The notes below the pieces were generated by a model. It worked only from the letters and a program-made list of their open reading frames with translations, did no database searches and was not told the DNA's origin. From assembly GCF_017313085.1 (NCBI RefSeq), contig NZ_JAFLNF010000003.1, positions 372,001-436,000 on the forward strand: DNA of 64,000 nt. The letters are read 5' to 3'. Below, in pieces: positions 43,641 to 51,226 of this stretch (position 1 is the first letter of the stretch; each line of letters begins with the position of its first letter). Origin of the DNA: Roseibium limicola. Lineage in GTDB: Bacteria; Pseudomonadota; Alphaproteobacteria; Rhizobiales; Stappiaceae. Made by a program: the position numbers and the translations under genes.

Positions 43641-44368
43641 TGCTGACTGTCTCTTCCCTGAAAGCCGCTTACGGGATGCACCGGGCCCTTGGCGGAATCG
43701 ACATCACCGTTGGCGCCGGTGAGATCGTCGTCATTCTCGGAGCCAATGGCGCCGGCAAAAGCACCTTGCTGCGGGCGATTGCCGGCATGTGCGAAGGTCA
43801 GACCTCCGGCGAGGTTAATCTGGACGGAAAATCGATTTTCGGCATGCCGGCAGAGGACATTGTCGAGGCCGGAATAGCTTTCGTCCCCGAAGGCCGTGGC
43901 ATCTTCGGCGATCTGAGTGTCACTGAGAACCTGCAATTGGGTGCCTACTGCCGGCACGCTCGCACAAACAGCGTTGCAAATCTGGAGCAGGTCTACGACC
44001 TCTTTCCCAAGCTGAAGGAACGCGGTCGCCAGATTGCACGCACCATGTCAGGGGGCGAGCAGCAGATGGTGGCCATCGGCCGCGCCATGATGGCAGATCC
44101 GAAAATCCTGATGCTCGACGAGCCGTCCCTTGGCTTGTCACCGCTGCTCTCCAAGGAGCTCTTCCACAATCTGTCGCGGATCTCCGCGACCGGCATGGGA
44201 GTTCTTCTGGTGGAACAGAACGCAAAACTCAGCCTCGGCATCTCGGACCGTGGCTATCTGATCGAAAACGGCGCAATCACCGGTGAAAACCGGGCCGATG
44301 CGCTGCTGAATGACCCGGCGGTGCAAGCCGCCTATCTGGGAGGCGCTGTCGCGCCTTCGGGTTCCTGA
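43640..44368 (+). CDS. Branched-chain amino acid-type ABC ATPase, LivF family
   Basis: The 242-residue ATPase has Walker A GANGAGKST, the LivF segment FVPEGRGIFGDLSVTENL, signature MSGGEQQMVAIGRA, Walker B LMLDEPSLGLSP and LLVEQNAKL. It pairs with the LivG-type subunit to power the transporter. ATG 43640 overlaps the preceding stop by one base (TAATG); a longer frame from 43412 lies inside the neighbour and is not used. Confidence 0.93.
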   Translation: MLTVSSLKAAYGMHRALGGIDITVGAGEIVVILGANGAGKSTLLRAIAGMCEGQTSGEVNLDGKSIFGMPAEDIVEAGIAFVPEGRGIFGDLSVTENLQLGAYCRHARTNSVANLEQVYDLFPKLKERGRQIARTMSGGEQQMVAIGRAMMADPKILMLDEPSLGLSPLLSKELFHNLSRISATGMGVLLVEQNAKLSLGISDRGYLIENGAITGENRADALLNDPAVQAAYLGGAVAPSGS

Positions 44369-44488
44369 CCAACAGGTGCGGCGCCTTCCGGCCCGTAGCA
44401 GAAGACAACCGGGGCAAAATAGCCCCAAATCACACGCCCGTCGGCAGACCCGCTGCGGGAGGAAACGCGAACCCCATGGAGTGTTCAC

Positions 44489-45949
44489 ATGGCCCGTGCA
44501 ATCGATGGCTTTTACGCAGGCGGTAGCTGGAAAAAGGCTGCCAAGACTTTCCAGGACTTCAATCCGGCAAACGACGAGCTTTACGCGGAAGTGGCCGACG
44601 CCACTGTAGAAGATGTGCGTGACGCAATCGCCTCCGCACATGGTGCATTTGCCAGCTGGTCCGAACTGCCCTTTACCGAACGCGCTGCCTTCATGCTGAA
44701 GATCGCCGACGAGATCGAAAAGCGCCAAGACATCCTGTGCAGCGCCATTCAGGCGGAAGCCGGCAGCTGGTTCGGCAAGGGTATGTTTGAATCCGGTTAT
44801 ATTCCTGGTGTCTTCCGCGCGGCTGCGGCCCTGTCCTATGCGCCGATCGGTGAAGTTCTGCCCTCCGAGCACAACAAGGTCTCCCTGGCCGTGCGCCGGG
44901 CAATGGGCGTCGTCACGGTCATCTCCCCATGGAATTTCCCTGCTTTGCTGACCGCTCGCGGTTTTGCCTTTGCAATGGTCGCCGGCAACACCATCGTCTT
45001 GAAGCCATCTGAAGAAACGCCCTACTCTGGCGGACTTTTCTTTGCTGAAGTGATGGAAGCTGTCGGCCTGCCGGCTGGCGTCTTCAATGTTGTGACCTGC
45101 TCACGCGACAACATCGCCGAGATCGGCGACGAACTGATTATCAACAAGCATGTAAAGGGCATCTCCTTCACCGGCTCCACGCCTGTGGGCCGGATGATTG
45201 CTTCCAAGGCCGGCCAGCACCTGAAGAAGTGCTGTGTCGAATTGGGAGGCAAGGACAGCCTGATCATTTGCGACGATGCCGATCTGGAAAAATCTGCACA
45301 GACCGCCAACTTCGGCGCCTTCATGCATCAGGGCCAGATCTGCATGAGTGTGGAGAAGGTTCTCGTTCACGAGAGCATCTACGACACTTTCGTGCCGAAG
45401 TTCGTGGAACGCGCCGCCAAGCTGAAAGTCGGCGACCCGACCACCGACAAGTCGAACATCATCGGTCCACTAATCAATGACAAGCAGGTTGCCCAGGTCA
45501 AGGCACAGCTGGAAGACGCCATTGCAAAGGGAGCTAAAGTGCTGGTCGGTGGCAAGATCGAAGGTCGCTTCGTCGAGCCGACCATCCTCGAAGGCGTCAC
45601 GCCCGACATGCTGATCTATCAGAATGAGACCTTCGGCCCTGTCGTGCCGGTGATCAAGTTCTCGACCGACGCAGAAGCCGTGCAGATCGCCAATGACACC
45701 GAATACGGCCTGTCCTCCGGCGTGATGACCGAGAACGAGAAACGCGGCCTGGAGATCGCCTCCATGCTGGAAACCGGCATCAGCCACGTCAACTGCTCGT
45801 CCGTCAACGACGAACCGCATATTCCCTTCGGTGGCTCCAAGGCATCCGGAGTTGGCCGACACGGCGGCCGCTGGTCGATGGAAACCTTTACCGAAACCCG
45901 CTGGATCACGCTGGAGCGCGGTGGGCGTCACTTCCCGCCGATGTTCTAA
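44489..45949 (+). CDS. NAD(P)-dependent aldehyde dehydrogenase
   Basis: The 486-residue enzyme is a complete ALDH-superfamily member: PWNFP with the transition-state Asn 149, KPSEETP for the cofactor, FTGSTPVG, the general base Glu 251 in VELGGKD, and the catalytic Cys 285 in GQICMS. It oxidises an aldehyde to an acid in the cytoplasm. The pattern is closest in my memory to vanillin, benzaldehyde and salicylaldehyde dehydrogenases. GGAG lies 7 bases before the ATG. As the last gene after an ABC importer it suggests uptake of an aromatic or amine-type compound that yields an aldehyde, but the substrate is not determined by sequence. Confidence 0.92.
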   Translation: MARAIDGFYAGGSWKKAAKTFQDFNPANDELYAEVADATVEDVRDAIASAHGAFASWSELPFTERAAFMLKIADEIEKRQDILCSAIQAEAGSWFGKGMFESGYIPGVFRAAAALSYAPIGEVLPSEHNKVSLAVRRAMGVVTVISPWNFPALLTARGFAFAMVAGNTIVLKPSEETPYSGGLFFAEVMEAVGLPAGVFNVVTCSRDNIAEIGDELIINKHVKGISFTGSTPVGRMIASKAGQHLKKCCVELGGKDSLIICDDADLEKSAQTANFGAFMHQGQICMSVEKVLVHESIYDTFVPKFVERAAKLKVGDPTTDKSNIIGPLINDKQVAQVKAQLEDAIAKGAKVLVGGKIEGRFVEPTILEGVTPDMLIYQNETFGPVVPVIKFSTDAEAVQIANDTEYGLSSGVMTENEKRGLEIASMLETGISHVNCSSVNDEPHIPFGGSKASGVGRHGGRWSMETFTETRWITLERGGRHFPPMF

Positions 45950-46103
45950 GCTAACGGAATCAAAAGCTTAGTGGCGCGGCGGATCTTTTCTCATTCTCTG
46001 CGCCCGTTATTCCCAAGCCCGCACGTTTAAAGACTACAGGTTTGAGAGATGGGATATGCACATCCCCACTTGGCATGGCGAATTCATTCGCCATGCCTTT
46101 TTT
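45950..46103 (+). ncRNA. Candidate small RNA or structured 3' UTR ending in a strong terminator
   Basis: After the aldehyde dehydrogenase stop, 120 bases of non-coding sequence lead into a small hairpin (GGGAT with ATCCC at 46051-46066). Then comes a terminator stem, GGCATGGCGAAT (46072-46083) with its exact inverted copy (46086-46097), followed by six T. The distance from the stop codon and the extra hairpin suggest either a long structured 3' UTR or an independent small RNA. No promoter was identified with confidence and no known RNA family was recognised. Confidence 0.4.
46072..46103 (+). terminator. Strong Rho-independent terminator
   Basis: A 12-bp perfect inverted repeat (effective stem about 10 bp) followed by TTTTTT. 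It ends the ABC/ALDH operon or a small RNA within its 3' region. Confidence 0.92.
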
Positions 46104-46289
46104 CTTTCCACGCATCCCTTCCGAGTAGAAAGGTGCAGCGACGGGCGACCTCCGAGACCTCAAGGCAGTTTGCCGGGGAACCTTTTTACCCTGTTGGTGT
46201 TCTCCTATCGACATTTCGCCATATTGCAGTGCAAAATGAAAATGTCGAAACCTGAAAAGGGTTTTCGACCACAATGGAGCCCGCAAAAA
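46104..46289. other. Upstream region of the small helix-turn-helix-like gene
   Basis: No gene was recognised between the terminator and the start at 46290. The coding frame is open back to 46056 but that part crosses the terminator and is not believed. Confidence 0.45.
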
Positions 46290-46640
46290 ATGAGCAACTT
46301 CAAGGCGATTATGGACCTTTTCGGCCTAAGCCCCGAAGATGCAGCCACATATCTAAAGGTGGATGCAGCCGATGTTGTTCGCTGGTGCGAGATGCACGAG
46401 AGCCCACCAATCGACGTCTGGCAAAAAATGGTACAGTTGTTCGACACGATCCGCTTTGCTGCAGAAGACGCAGCAAAGGCGGCCGATCTGGACAAGCTGC
46501 AAGCAACCGACTTGAACGGCCTCTCCTACCGCCAGGATGGCGTGCAGACAACGCCTGCCTCGCCGCTTGATGCTCTTGCTGGCCCACAGCGCATGATCGC
46601 CGCCATGGCAACAGCCAGCCTGGCCCGCGTTTTCGTCTAG
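46290..46640 (+). CDS. Small helix-turn-helix-like protein of unknown function
   Basis: The 116-residue product starts MSNFKAIMDLFGLSPEDAATYLKV and continues DAADVVRWCEMHESPPIDVW, which reads like the helix-turn-helix of YdaS/Cro-type proteins (LSPEDAATYLKVDAADVVRW). The second half is Ala-rich and low in complexity. ATG 46290 has GGAG 11 bases upstream; ATG 46236 or 46242 are alternatives. DNA binding is a guess from that pattern. It is not next to any phage or toxin gene. Confidence 0.6.
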   Translation: MSNFKAIMDLFGLSPEDAATYLKVDAADVVRWCEMHESPPIDVWQKMVQLFDTIRFAAEDAAKAADLDKLQATDLNGLSYRQDGVQTTPASPLDALAGPQRMIAAMATASLARVFV

Positions 46641-46865
46641 GGCCGGAACTCGGACGCCTTGAGATGCTGTTGCCTAGCAAGCGTCCCTGCCCCCTCTTTC
46701 TGTCAAGGCTGATCCGCCCGCCCAGCTTTAGGCCCAAGCAGCATTACAACCCTCTCCTGTCGTTTCATGCCTTTCCCGACATGACTCCTATGGATAGTGT
46801 CGGTTGAAATTCAGGAACCGTGCGCTGAGCGAGCAGCTGTGGCGCGACAAGCGATAGAGGTTGCC

Positions 46866-47492
46866 ATGACGATCGAACTTTGGGCTTTTGATACACCGAA
46901 TGGTCGCAAGATCAGTATCGCGCTGGAAGAGATGGAGCTGCCCTACACGGTAAAGGTGGTCGACATCCGAGCCGGCGAACAGCACGCACCAGAGTTTCTT
47001 CGTATCAGCCCGAACAATCGAATTCCGGCGATTGTCGATCCGAACGGGCCGAATGGCCAACCGATCAGTGTCTTTGAATCCGGTGCTATACTGCTCTATT
47101 TGGCGCAGAAAACCGGGCGCTTTCTGCCGTCAGACCTGCGAATGCAAGTTCCTGTGCTGGAGTGGCTCATGTGGCAGATGGGTGGGTTTGGTCCGATGCC
47201 CGGCCAGGTTCATCATTTCCTCGGCGTATCTGACCAGACCGACCAACGCTATGGTCTGGCACGCTACAGCGCAGAGACCCGCCGTCTCTATGGGGTCGCC
47301 GATCGCAGGCTTGCAGAGGTCGAATATTTCGCCGGTGAGCTGTCGATTGCAGATTTTGCGATTCTTGGCTGGGCCTGGCGGCACGAGAGGCACAAGGTCG
47401 ATCTCGCCGATTTCCCAAATGTCAGACGCTGGTATGATGCGATGATGGCCAGACCCGCTATCCAGCGTGGCTTTGCGGTTCCGCTTTCCTGA
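46866..47492 (+). CDS. Glutathione S-transferase, YfcG/YghU-like (Nu class)
   Basis: The 208-residue protein has an N-terminal thioredoxin-fold domain (TPNGRKISIALEEMELPY, RISPNNRIPAIVDPNG, then FESGAILLYLAQK, where Glu-Ser binds the glutathione gamma-glutamyl group) and a helical C-terminal domain with SIADFAILGWAWR. The TPNG.K.SI opening is characteristic of the Nu-class disulfide-bond oxidoreductases YfcG and YghU. AGAGG precedes ATG 46866, so the upstream part of the frame is excluded. It stands alone. Confidence 0.87.
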   Translation: MTIELWAFDTPNGRKISIALEEMELPYTVKVVDIRAGEQHAPEFLRISPNNRIPAIVDPNGPNGQPISVFESGAILLYLAQKTGRFLPSDLRMQVPVLEWLMWQMGGFGPMPGQVHHFLGVSDQTDQRYGLARYSAETRRLYGVADRRLAEVEYFAGELSIADFAILGWAWRHERHKVDLADFPNVRRWYDAMMARPAIQRGFAVPLS

Positions 47493-47648
47493 CTTTAAGC
47501 AGATCGGGTGACCGGATGGAAAGGCGTTGAAAGACGTAATTCCATCTCGCCGCGATTTCTGCGCCGCAGCAGAACACACTTCCGCTGTCCGCACGCAAAA
47601 GCACACTGACAACAACGAGCAAAATATCAAAATGTTAGGGAAGAAGAT

Positions 47649-47724
47649 GGTGCCCGGAGACGGATTTGAACCGCCGACACGCGGATTTTCAATCCGCTGC
47701 TCTACCAACTGAGCTATCCGGGCA
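47649..47724 (-). tRNA. tRNA-Phe (GAA)
   Basis: The 76-base minus-strand sequence folds as a tRNA: acceptor GCCCGGA with TCCGGGC, D-arm AGCTCAGTTGGTAGAGC, anticodon loop TTGAAAA giving anticodon GAA, and T-arm GGTTCGAATCC. Discriminator A and an encoded CCA end at 47649. It is close to E. coli tRNA-Phe. No integrase or duplicated tRNA end was seen beside it. Confidence 0.96.
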
Positions 47725-48042
47725 TACTTGGCGCTGCGAGAAGGCTCTCTGTGCGCCGGAAGTGGGGGTCTTATAGAAGCAGAATTCGGGCTTGTCCAGC
47801 GCCCCGACGAAGTTTTTCAACAACGTTGGATTTGACCGTTACCCCTGTGGGAAACTCAAAATCCAGATTGGTTTTCCGGCGTTTTTTCAGAGGCTTAAGT
47901 TTTGGACCTTTCCAAGCTCCAAATGTCAGGTAGAGGCGGCCCTGGGCCCTCGAAGTCCATCGCCGCGCCTCTACAGTGACGACTGCTTCTGATGCCTTCA
48001 ACGGATCAAGAACCAGGGGTATTGTTGGTAGCCTGGGCGCGT
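47725..48042. other. Intergenic region between tRNA-Phe and the FecR-domain gene
   Basis: Nothing convincing is seen in these roughly 320 bases. A minus-strand frame at 47771-48001 would encode 76 Lys/Arg-rich residues, but no family was recognised and no ribosome site supports it. The promoter of tRNA-Phe must lie at the left end of this stretch. Confidence 0.45.
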
Positions 48043-48065
48043 AAAAAAGCAGCCGCTGCCGCGGC
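48043..48065 (-). terminator. Probable terminator of the barrel/FecR unit
   Basis: On the minus strand GCCGC, four bases, GCGGC (48065-48052) is followed after three bases by six T (48048-48043), 28 bases after the FecR-domain gene stop. The stem is short but GC-only. Confidence 0.6.
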
Positions 48066-48092
48066 CATACCGGTAGAAACGCACGAAATCAG

Positions 48093-51000
48093 CTACTGGT
48101 TGGCGCCTGTTTGCAGTTCACCAGCGATGATGCCTGTTGCCTGCCAGTCGGCATCACGTGCATTGAAGTCGCCAATCACACCCTGGACACTGCTGGTTGG
48201 ACCGCGGACAACGGAGGTATGCATGGTCCCGATATGATTTGCTGCCTGGTTGGAAATCGCACCGTAAAACTTGTTTGTATTCCCTCCGGCAAAATTATTC
48301 AGATCGGCGGAGAGAGAGCGTCCATCGAAATTGCTGATTGTCGCTGAGCCACTCCGGCTGGCGAAATCGACGCTCATAGAAAAGTCACCTGCCGCGAGAT
48401 ATTGATTGGCGGCGTTTCCACTGCCGCGAATGACACTACCTACGGCATGGCCGGCATAGCTCGCACTACCTGTGGCTGGCAGCTCACTCTCGGACAGGAC
48501 GTCGCCCGCTACCCATGTGCCCATGTGTGTTCGAGCAACCTGTGTGCCATCGGGCAGTGTCGCGCTCTGTGAGCCATCCAGCTCCAGCTCACCGCCCCAG
48601 TATCCCCACTCGAGGAAGGCGCAGGTGCATTCCGTCTTGCCGATGAACAAGGCGTCATCCCCGGTGCCGGCCACCGTGCTCGGAATGAAATAGTTGTGAG
48701 AATTTTCATCCGTCAGCTGCGTCAAGATTTCTTCACTATCGAGCACAGCATATGAATCGGTGTGTTGCTGAGGATCCCGTGCAGCGTAGGTATCAGCATC
48801 GACAAAAATGCCCCGCTGGGTGCCAGTGCCATCAATGCTTGATCCGAATTGAAAGTGCAGCATTTCAAGGTAGTTGTCGGCTTGAACTTCAGCTGCTGCG
48901 GCAGACTGATAGAATGTGGCATCGGAGACGATCATGGAAACCTGAACGGTACTTGCATCGGCATCCAGCTTAAGGCTTAGATCGCTTGGGGCGCGGCTGC
49001 TGAAAATCACGGCACCAAGCCCAGAACCATAGTTCATGCTGGTTTCAACCGCTCCGGTTGCATAGCCCAAATACGTAGCTGTTTCCCGTTCAAGGTCTGC
49101 CTTTGCTACCTTCCCAGCCAATGATGCAACCTGAAACGAGCCACTGAAGCGTTGGGCCGCGTCGACAGATAGAAAGGCTGGCGTCAAAAGATAGCTATCG
49201 CTGTAGGGGTCATTTTGATCCAGGTTAAGTCCGAGAACCATGTAATCGGCATCGGGACCAAAGATGTAACCTCCGTCAGCTGCCATCTGCAGGCTGCCAC
49301 GCCCGCCGAAGCGACCTGCGGTTTGATCGGCTTTAACCCGTTGGCTGCCACGGCGTTCCCACGTTGCGGAGACGTTGCCTGCTTCGTTTGCAAAGAAGTC
49401 GTCGACCAGCAGGGAAACAAAGGACCTTTGGGCCGCGCCTGCTCCGGAAATCAAAAAGGAGCTGGCCAACTTCTTAGCGCCCTCAAACGAGCCTGACGAC
49501 TGTTCAAGCACATACAGTGGCGTAGTCTGAATACCTTCAACAAAATCGGAACCAAACTGTTTGGCGACCAAGGGGTTCAGCATAAGGGCAGCACTCTCCA
49601 GCGGCAGGTAGCCACCATCGGCGAGTTCAGAGCCCAAACTGAACGACAGTGTAGGATCCGGGGTCAGTGCATAGCTGCGAACCTGCGGCTCTGCTGGCAC
49701 AACACCACTGAAATCCGTCTTGATCGCGCGCATGCCAAGAGCGACATCCCCCACTTTATAGGCTGGCTCAGCACCGTTACTAAAGAAATGGGCAAAAGCC
49801 AGAAAGTTGTTGTCATAGTCAAAGTATTGAACGCCGCGCGCATAGCCGGTCACAGGACCGCGCAGGAGTTCATCCAGCATTGGCGCATCAGGGACCACGC
49901 TGCCATCGCTGCTCTGGGCGACATAATCCGTCGAAGTCAGAGCCTGTTGATAGTAATGACTCCCCTTGCCCTTGAAAACGAATTGATAGAGAGGGTTGCC
50001 TGCAACCTGAGCATAGGCCAACTCGGTCGCGTTCCCTTCCTCGACATATCCAAAGTCTGCGGCAACAGTCTGGGCATGGCCGTCTCCAAGGCCGATCAAC
50101 CCTTGCGATCCTGGATCCGAAATAACTGCCGTCTCGCTGTCTGGATGAACAAACGTTTCTGCAGGAGTGAGAATGCGCACATCGACCGTGATCACAGGGT
50201 CTATGGGCGTCTCAGGGTCAGTGGGTGTTACCGGCACTTCTGGATCGACCGGCGTCTCCGGCTCAGGTGTCTTCACCGGCCGCTTGTTGATCGTATGGGC
50301 CACATGCTCCTGATTGGCGACCTGTGGTGGGGCAAGTGCGTGCTCTGCCTGCTTTGGCTCAGTCGAGCGCACGACATTTGGTTTGCGCGGAGGCGCCGTA
50401 AAATTCGCCGGAAGTCGCGAGTTTGCGTTCGGGAAACCGGAATTTACGACTGAGCGTGGCGTCGGCGGATTTCTTGTGCCCCCACGCTGCCCAGCGCGCC
50501 CGGCAAGCGCGGATTGCACCTGTCCGATGTCATTGCTCGTCGTGCGCCTCACCGCGCTACCACGGCCGCCACTGGCGGTCTGTATCGTATAGCCAGGCTC
50601 AAAAACACGACGCGAGATCCCTTGCGGGTCAGTAAAAATCAGTTCGTCACCAAATATGAGCGAAAAAGTCGACGAGTTCGCGTCATCTACCTTCAGGTTG
50701 GCGATGGCGCCGCGGATCCCGATCGTGCCGACCGGTGTCTTGACGCTGACAGCCCCCTCGTTTTTGGAAAGCTTGCCACCAACAAACCGTGCTGCCCCCT
50801 TGCTCAGAGTTGCGATCAGAGTTCCGGTGCCGGAATTTGGGTCATAGACGAATTCATCGATGATCAGATCGGACCCCGGCCCGACGGTAAAGGTAGAGCC
50901 ATCATTCAGCAGGATTTGGGCCAATCCCTCGTCGCTCGTCTCGATCCGGTGGCGGTAAATTACGTTGTCCCCGAGCACCATCACCTGACGGGCCGCTCCT

Positions 51001-51200
51001 GGAGCCGTGCCATAAGTTGTCTTGTTGACAGCTGCTGTCACCCCGACCGGAGCGGCCTCAACGGAAAGAGCGTGCAAGGACAATGTCATAACGACAGCAA
51101 CTGCGAGCACCACGGCGGGGCGAACGCCCTTTAAACGCGCAGACTTTTGCGCTGCTGAAGACATCATCAGAGAGCATTGGCGGCTTTGCTTCTTGCGCAT
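48093..51200 (-). CDS. Large exported FecR-domain protein, probable Slam/T11SS-like cargo
   Basis: The 1035-residue protein has a signal peptide (hydrophobic stretch about 26-45, ending SVEA-AP) without a lipobox Cys. A FecR domain follows at about 70-175 (ILLNDGSTFTVGPGSDLIID, then VSVKTPVGTIGIRGAI). Next comes a basic linker to 300, a Pro/Asp-rich spacer (about 310-336) and a long beta-rich region. The C-terminal 150 residues (SASYAGHAVGSV, then FSMSVDFASRSGSATISNFDG) resemble the TbpB-like barrel found in Slam-dependent cargo. FecR domains normally sit in periplasmic sigma regulators, but no TonB receptor or sigma factor is present. ATG 51200 has GAGGGAG upstream. The preceding gene encodes the probable outer-membrane translocator. 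Confidence 0.8.
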   Translation of the reverse strand: MRKKQSRQCSLMMSSAAQKSARLKGVRPAVVLAVAVVMTLSLHALSVEAAPVGVTAAVNKTTYGTAPGAARQVMVLGDNVIYRHRIETSDEGLAQILLNDGSTFTVGPGSDLIIDEFVYDPNSGTGTLIATLSKGAARFVGGKLSKNEGAVSVKTPVGTIGIRGAIANLKVDDANSSTFSLIFGDELIFTDPQGISRRVFEPGYTIQTASGGRGSAVRRTTSNDIGQVQSALAGRAGQRGGTRNPPTPRSVVNSGFPNANSRLPANFTAPPRKPNVVRSTEPKQAEHALAPPQVANQEHVAHTINKRPVKTPEPETPVDPEVPVTPTDPETPIDPVITVDVRILTPAETFVHPDSETAVISDPGSQGLIGLGDGHAQTVAADFGYVEEGNATELAYAQVAGNPLYQFVFKGKGSHYYQQALTSTDYVAQSSDGSVVPDAPMLDELLRGPVTGYARGVQYFDYDNNFLAFAHFFSNGAEPAYKVGDVALGMRAIKTDFSGVVPAEPQVRSYALTPDPTLSFSLGSELADGGYLPLESAALMLNPLVAKQFGSDFVEGIQTTPLYVLEQSSGSFEGAKKLASSFLISGAGAAQRSFVSLLVDDFFANEAGNVSATWERRGSQRVKADQTAGRFGGRGSLQMAADGGYIFGPDADYMVLGLNLDQNDPYSDSYLLTPAFLSVDAAQRFSGSFQVASLAGKVAKADLERETATYLGYATGAVETSMNYGSGLGAVIFSSRAPSDLSLKLDADASTVQVSMIVSDATFYQSAAAAEVQADNYLEMLHFQFGSSIDGTGTQRGIFVDADTYAARDPQQHTDSYAVLDSEEILTQLTDENSHNYFIPSTVAGTGDDALFIGKTECTCAFLEWGYWGGELELDGSQSATLPDGTQVARTHMGTWVAGDVLSESELPATGSASYAGHAVGSVIRGSGNAANQYLAAGDFSMSVDFASRSGSATISNFDGRSLSADLNNFAGGNTNKFYGAISNQAANHIGTMHTSVVRGPTSSVQGVIGDFNARDADWQATGIIAGELQTGANQ

Positions 51201-51226
51201 CGCGCGCTCCCTCGTGTAGCTCACGG

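Noticed and set aside
47771-48001. Minus-strand 76-codon frame between tRNA-Phe and the FecR-domain gene
   Set aside because: Lys/Arg-rich, no family recognised, no ribosome site; left as part of the intergenic region.
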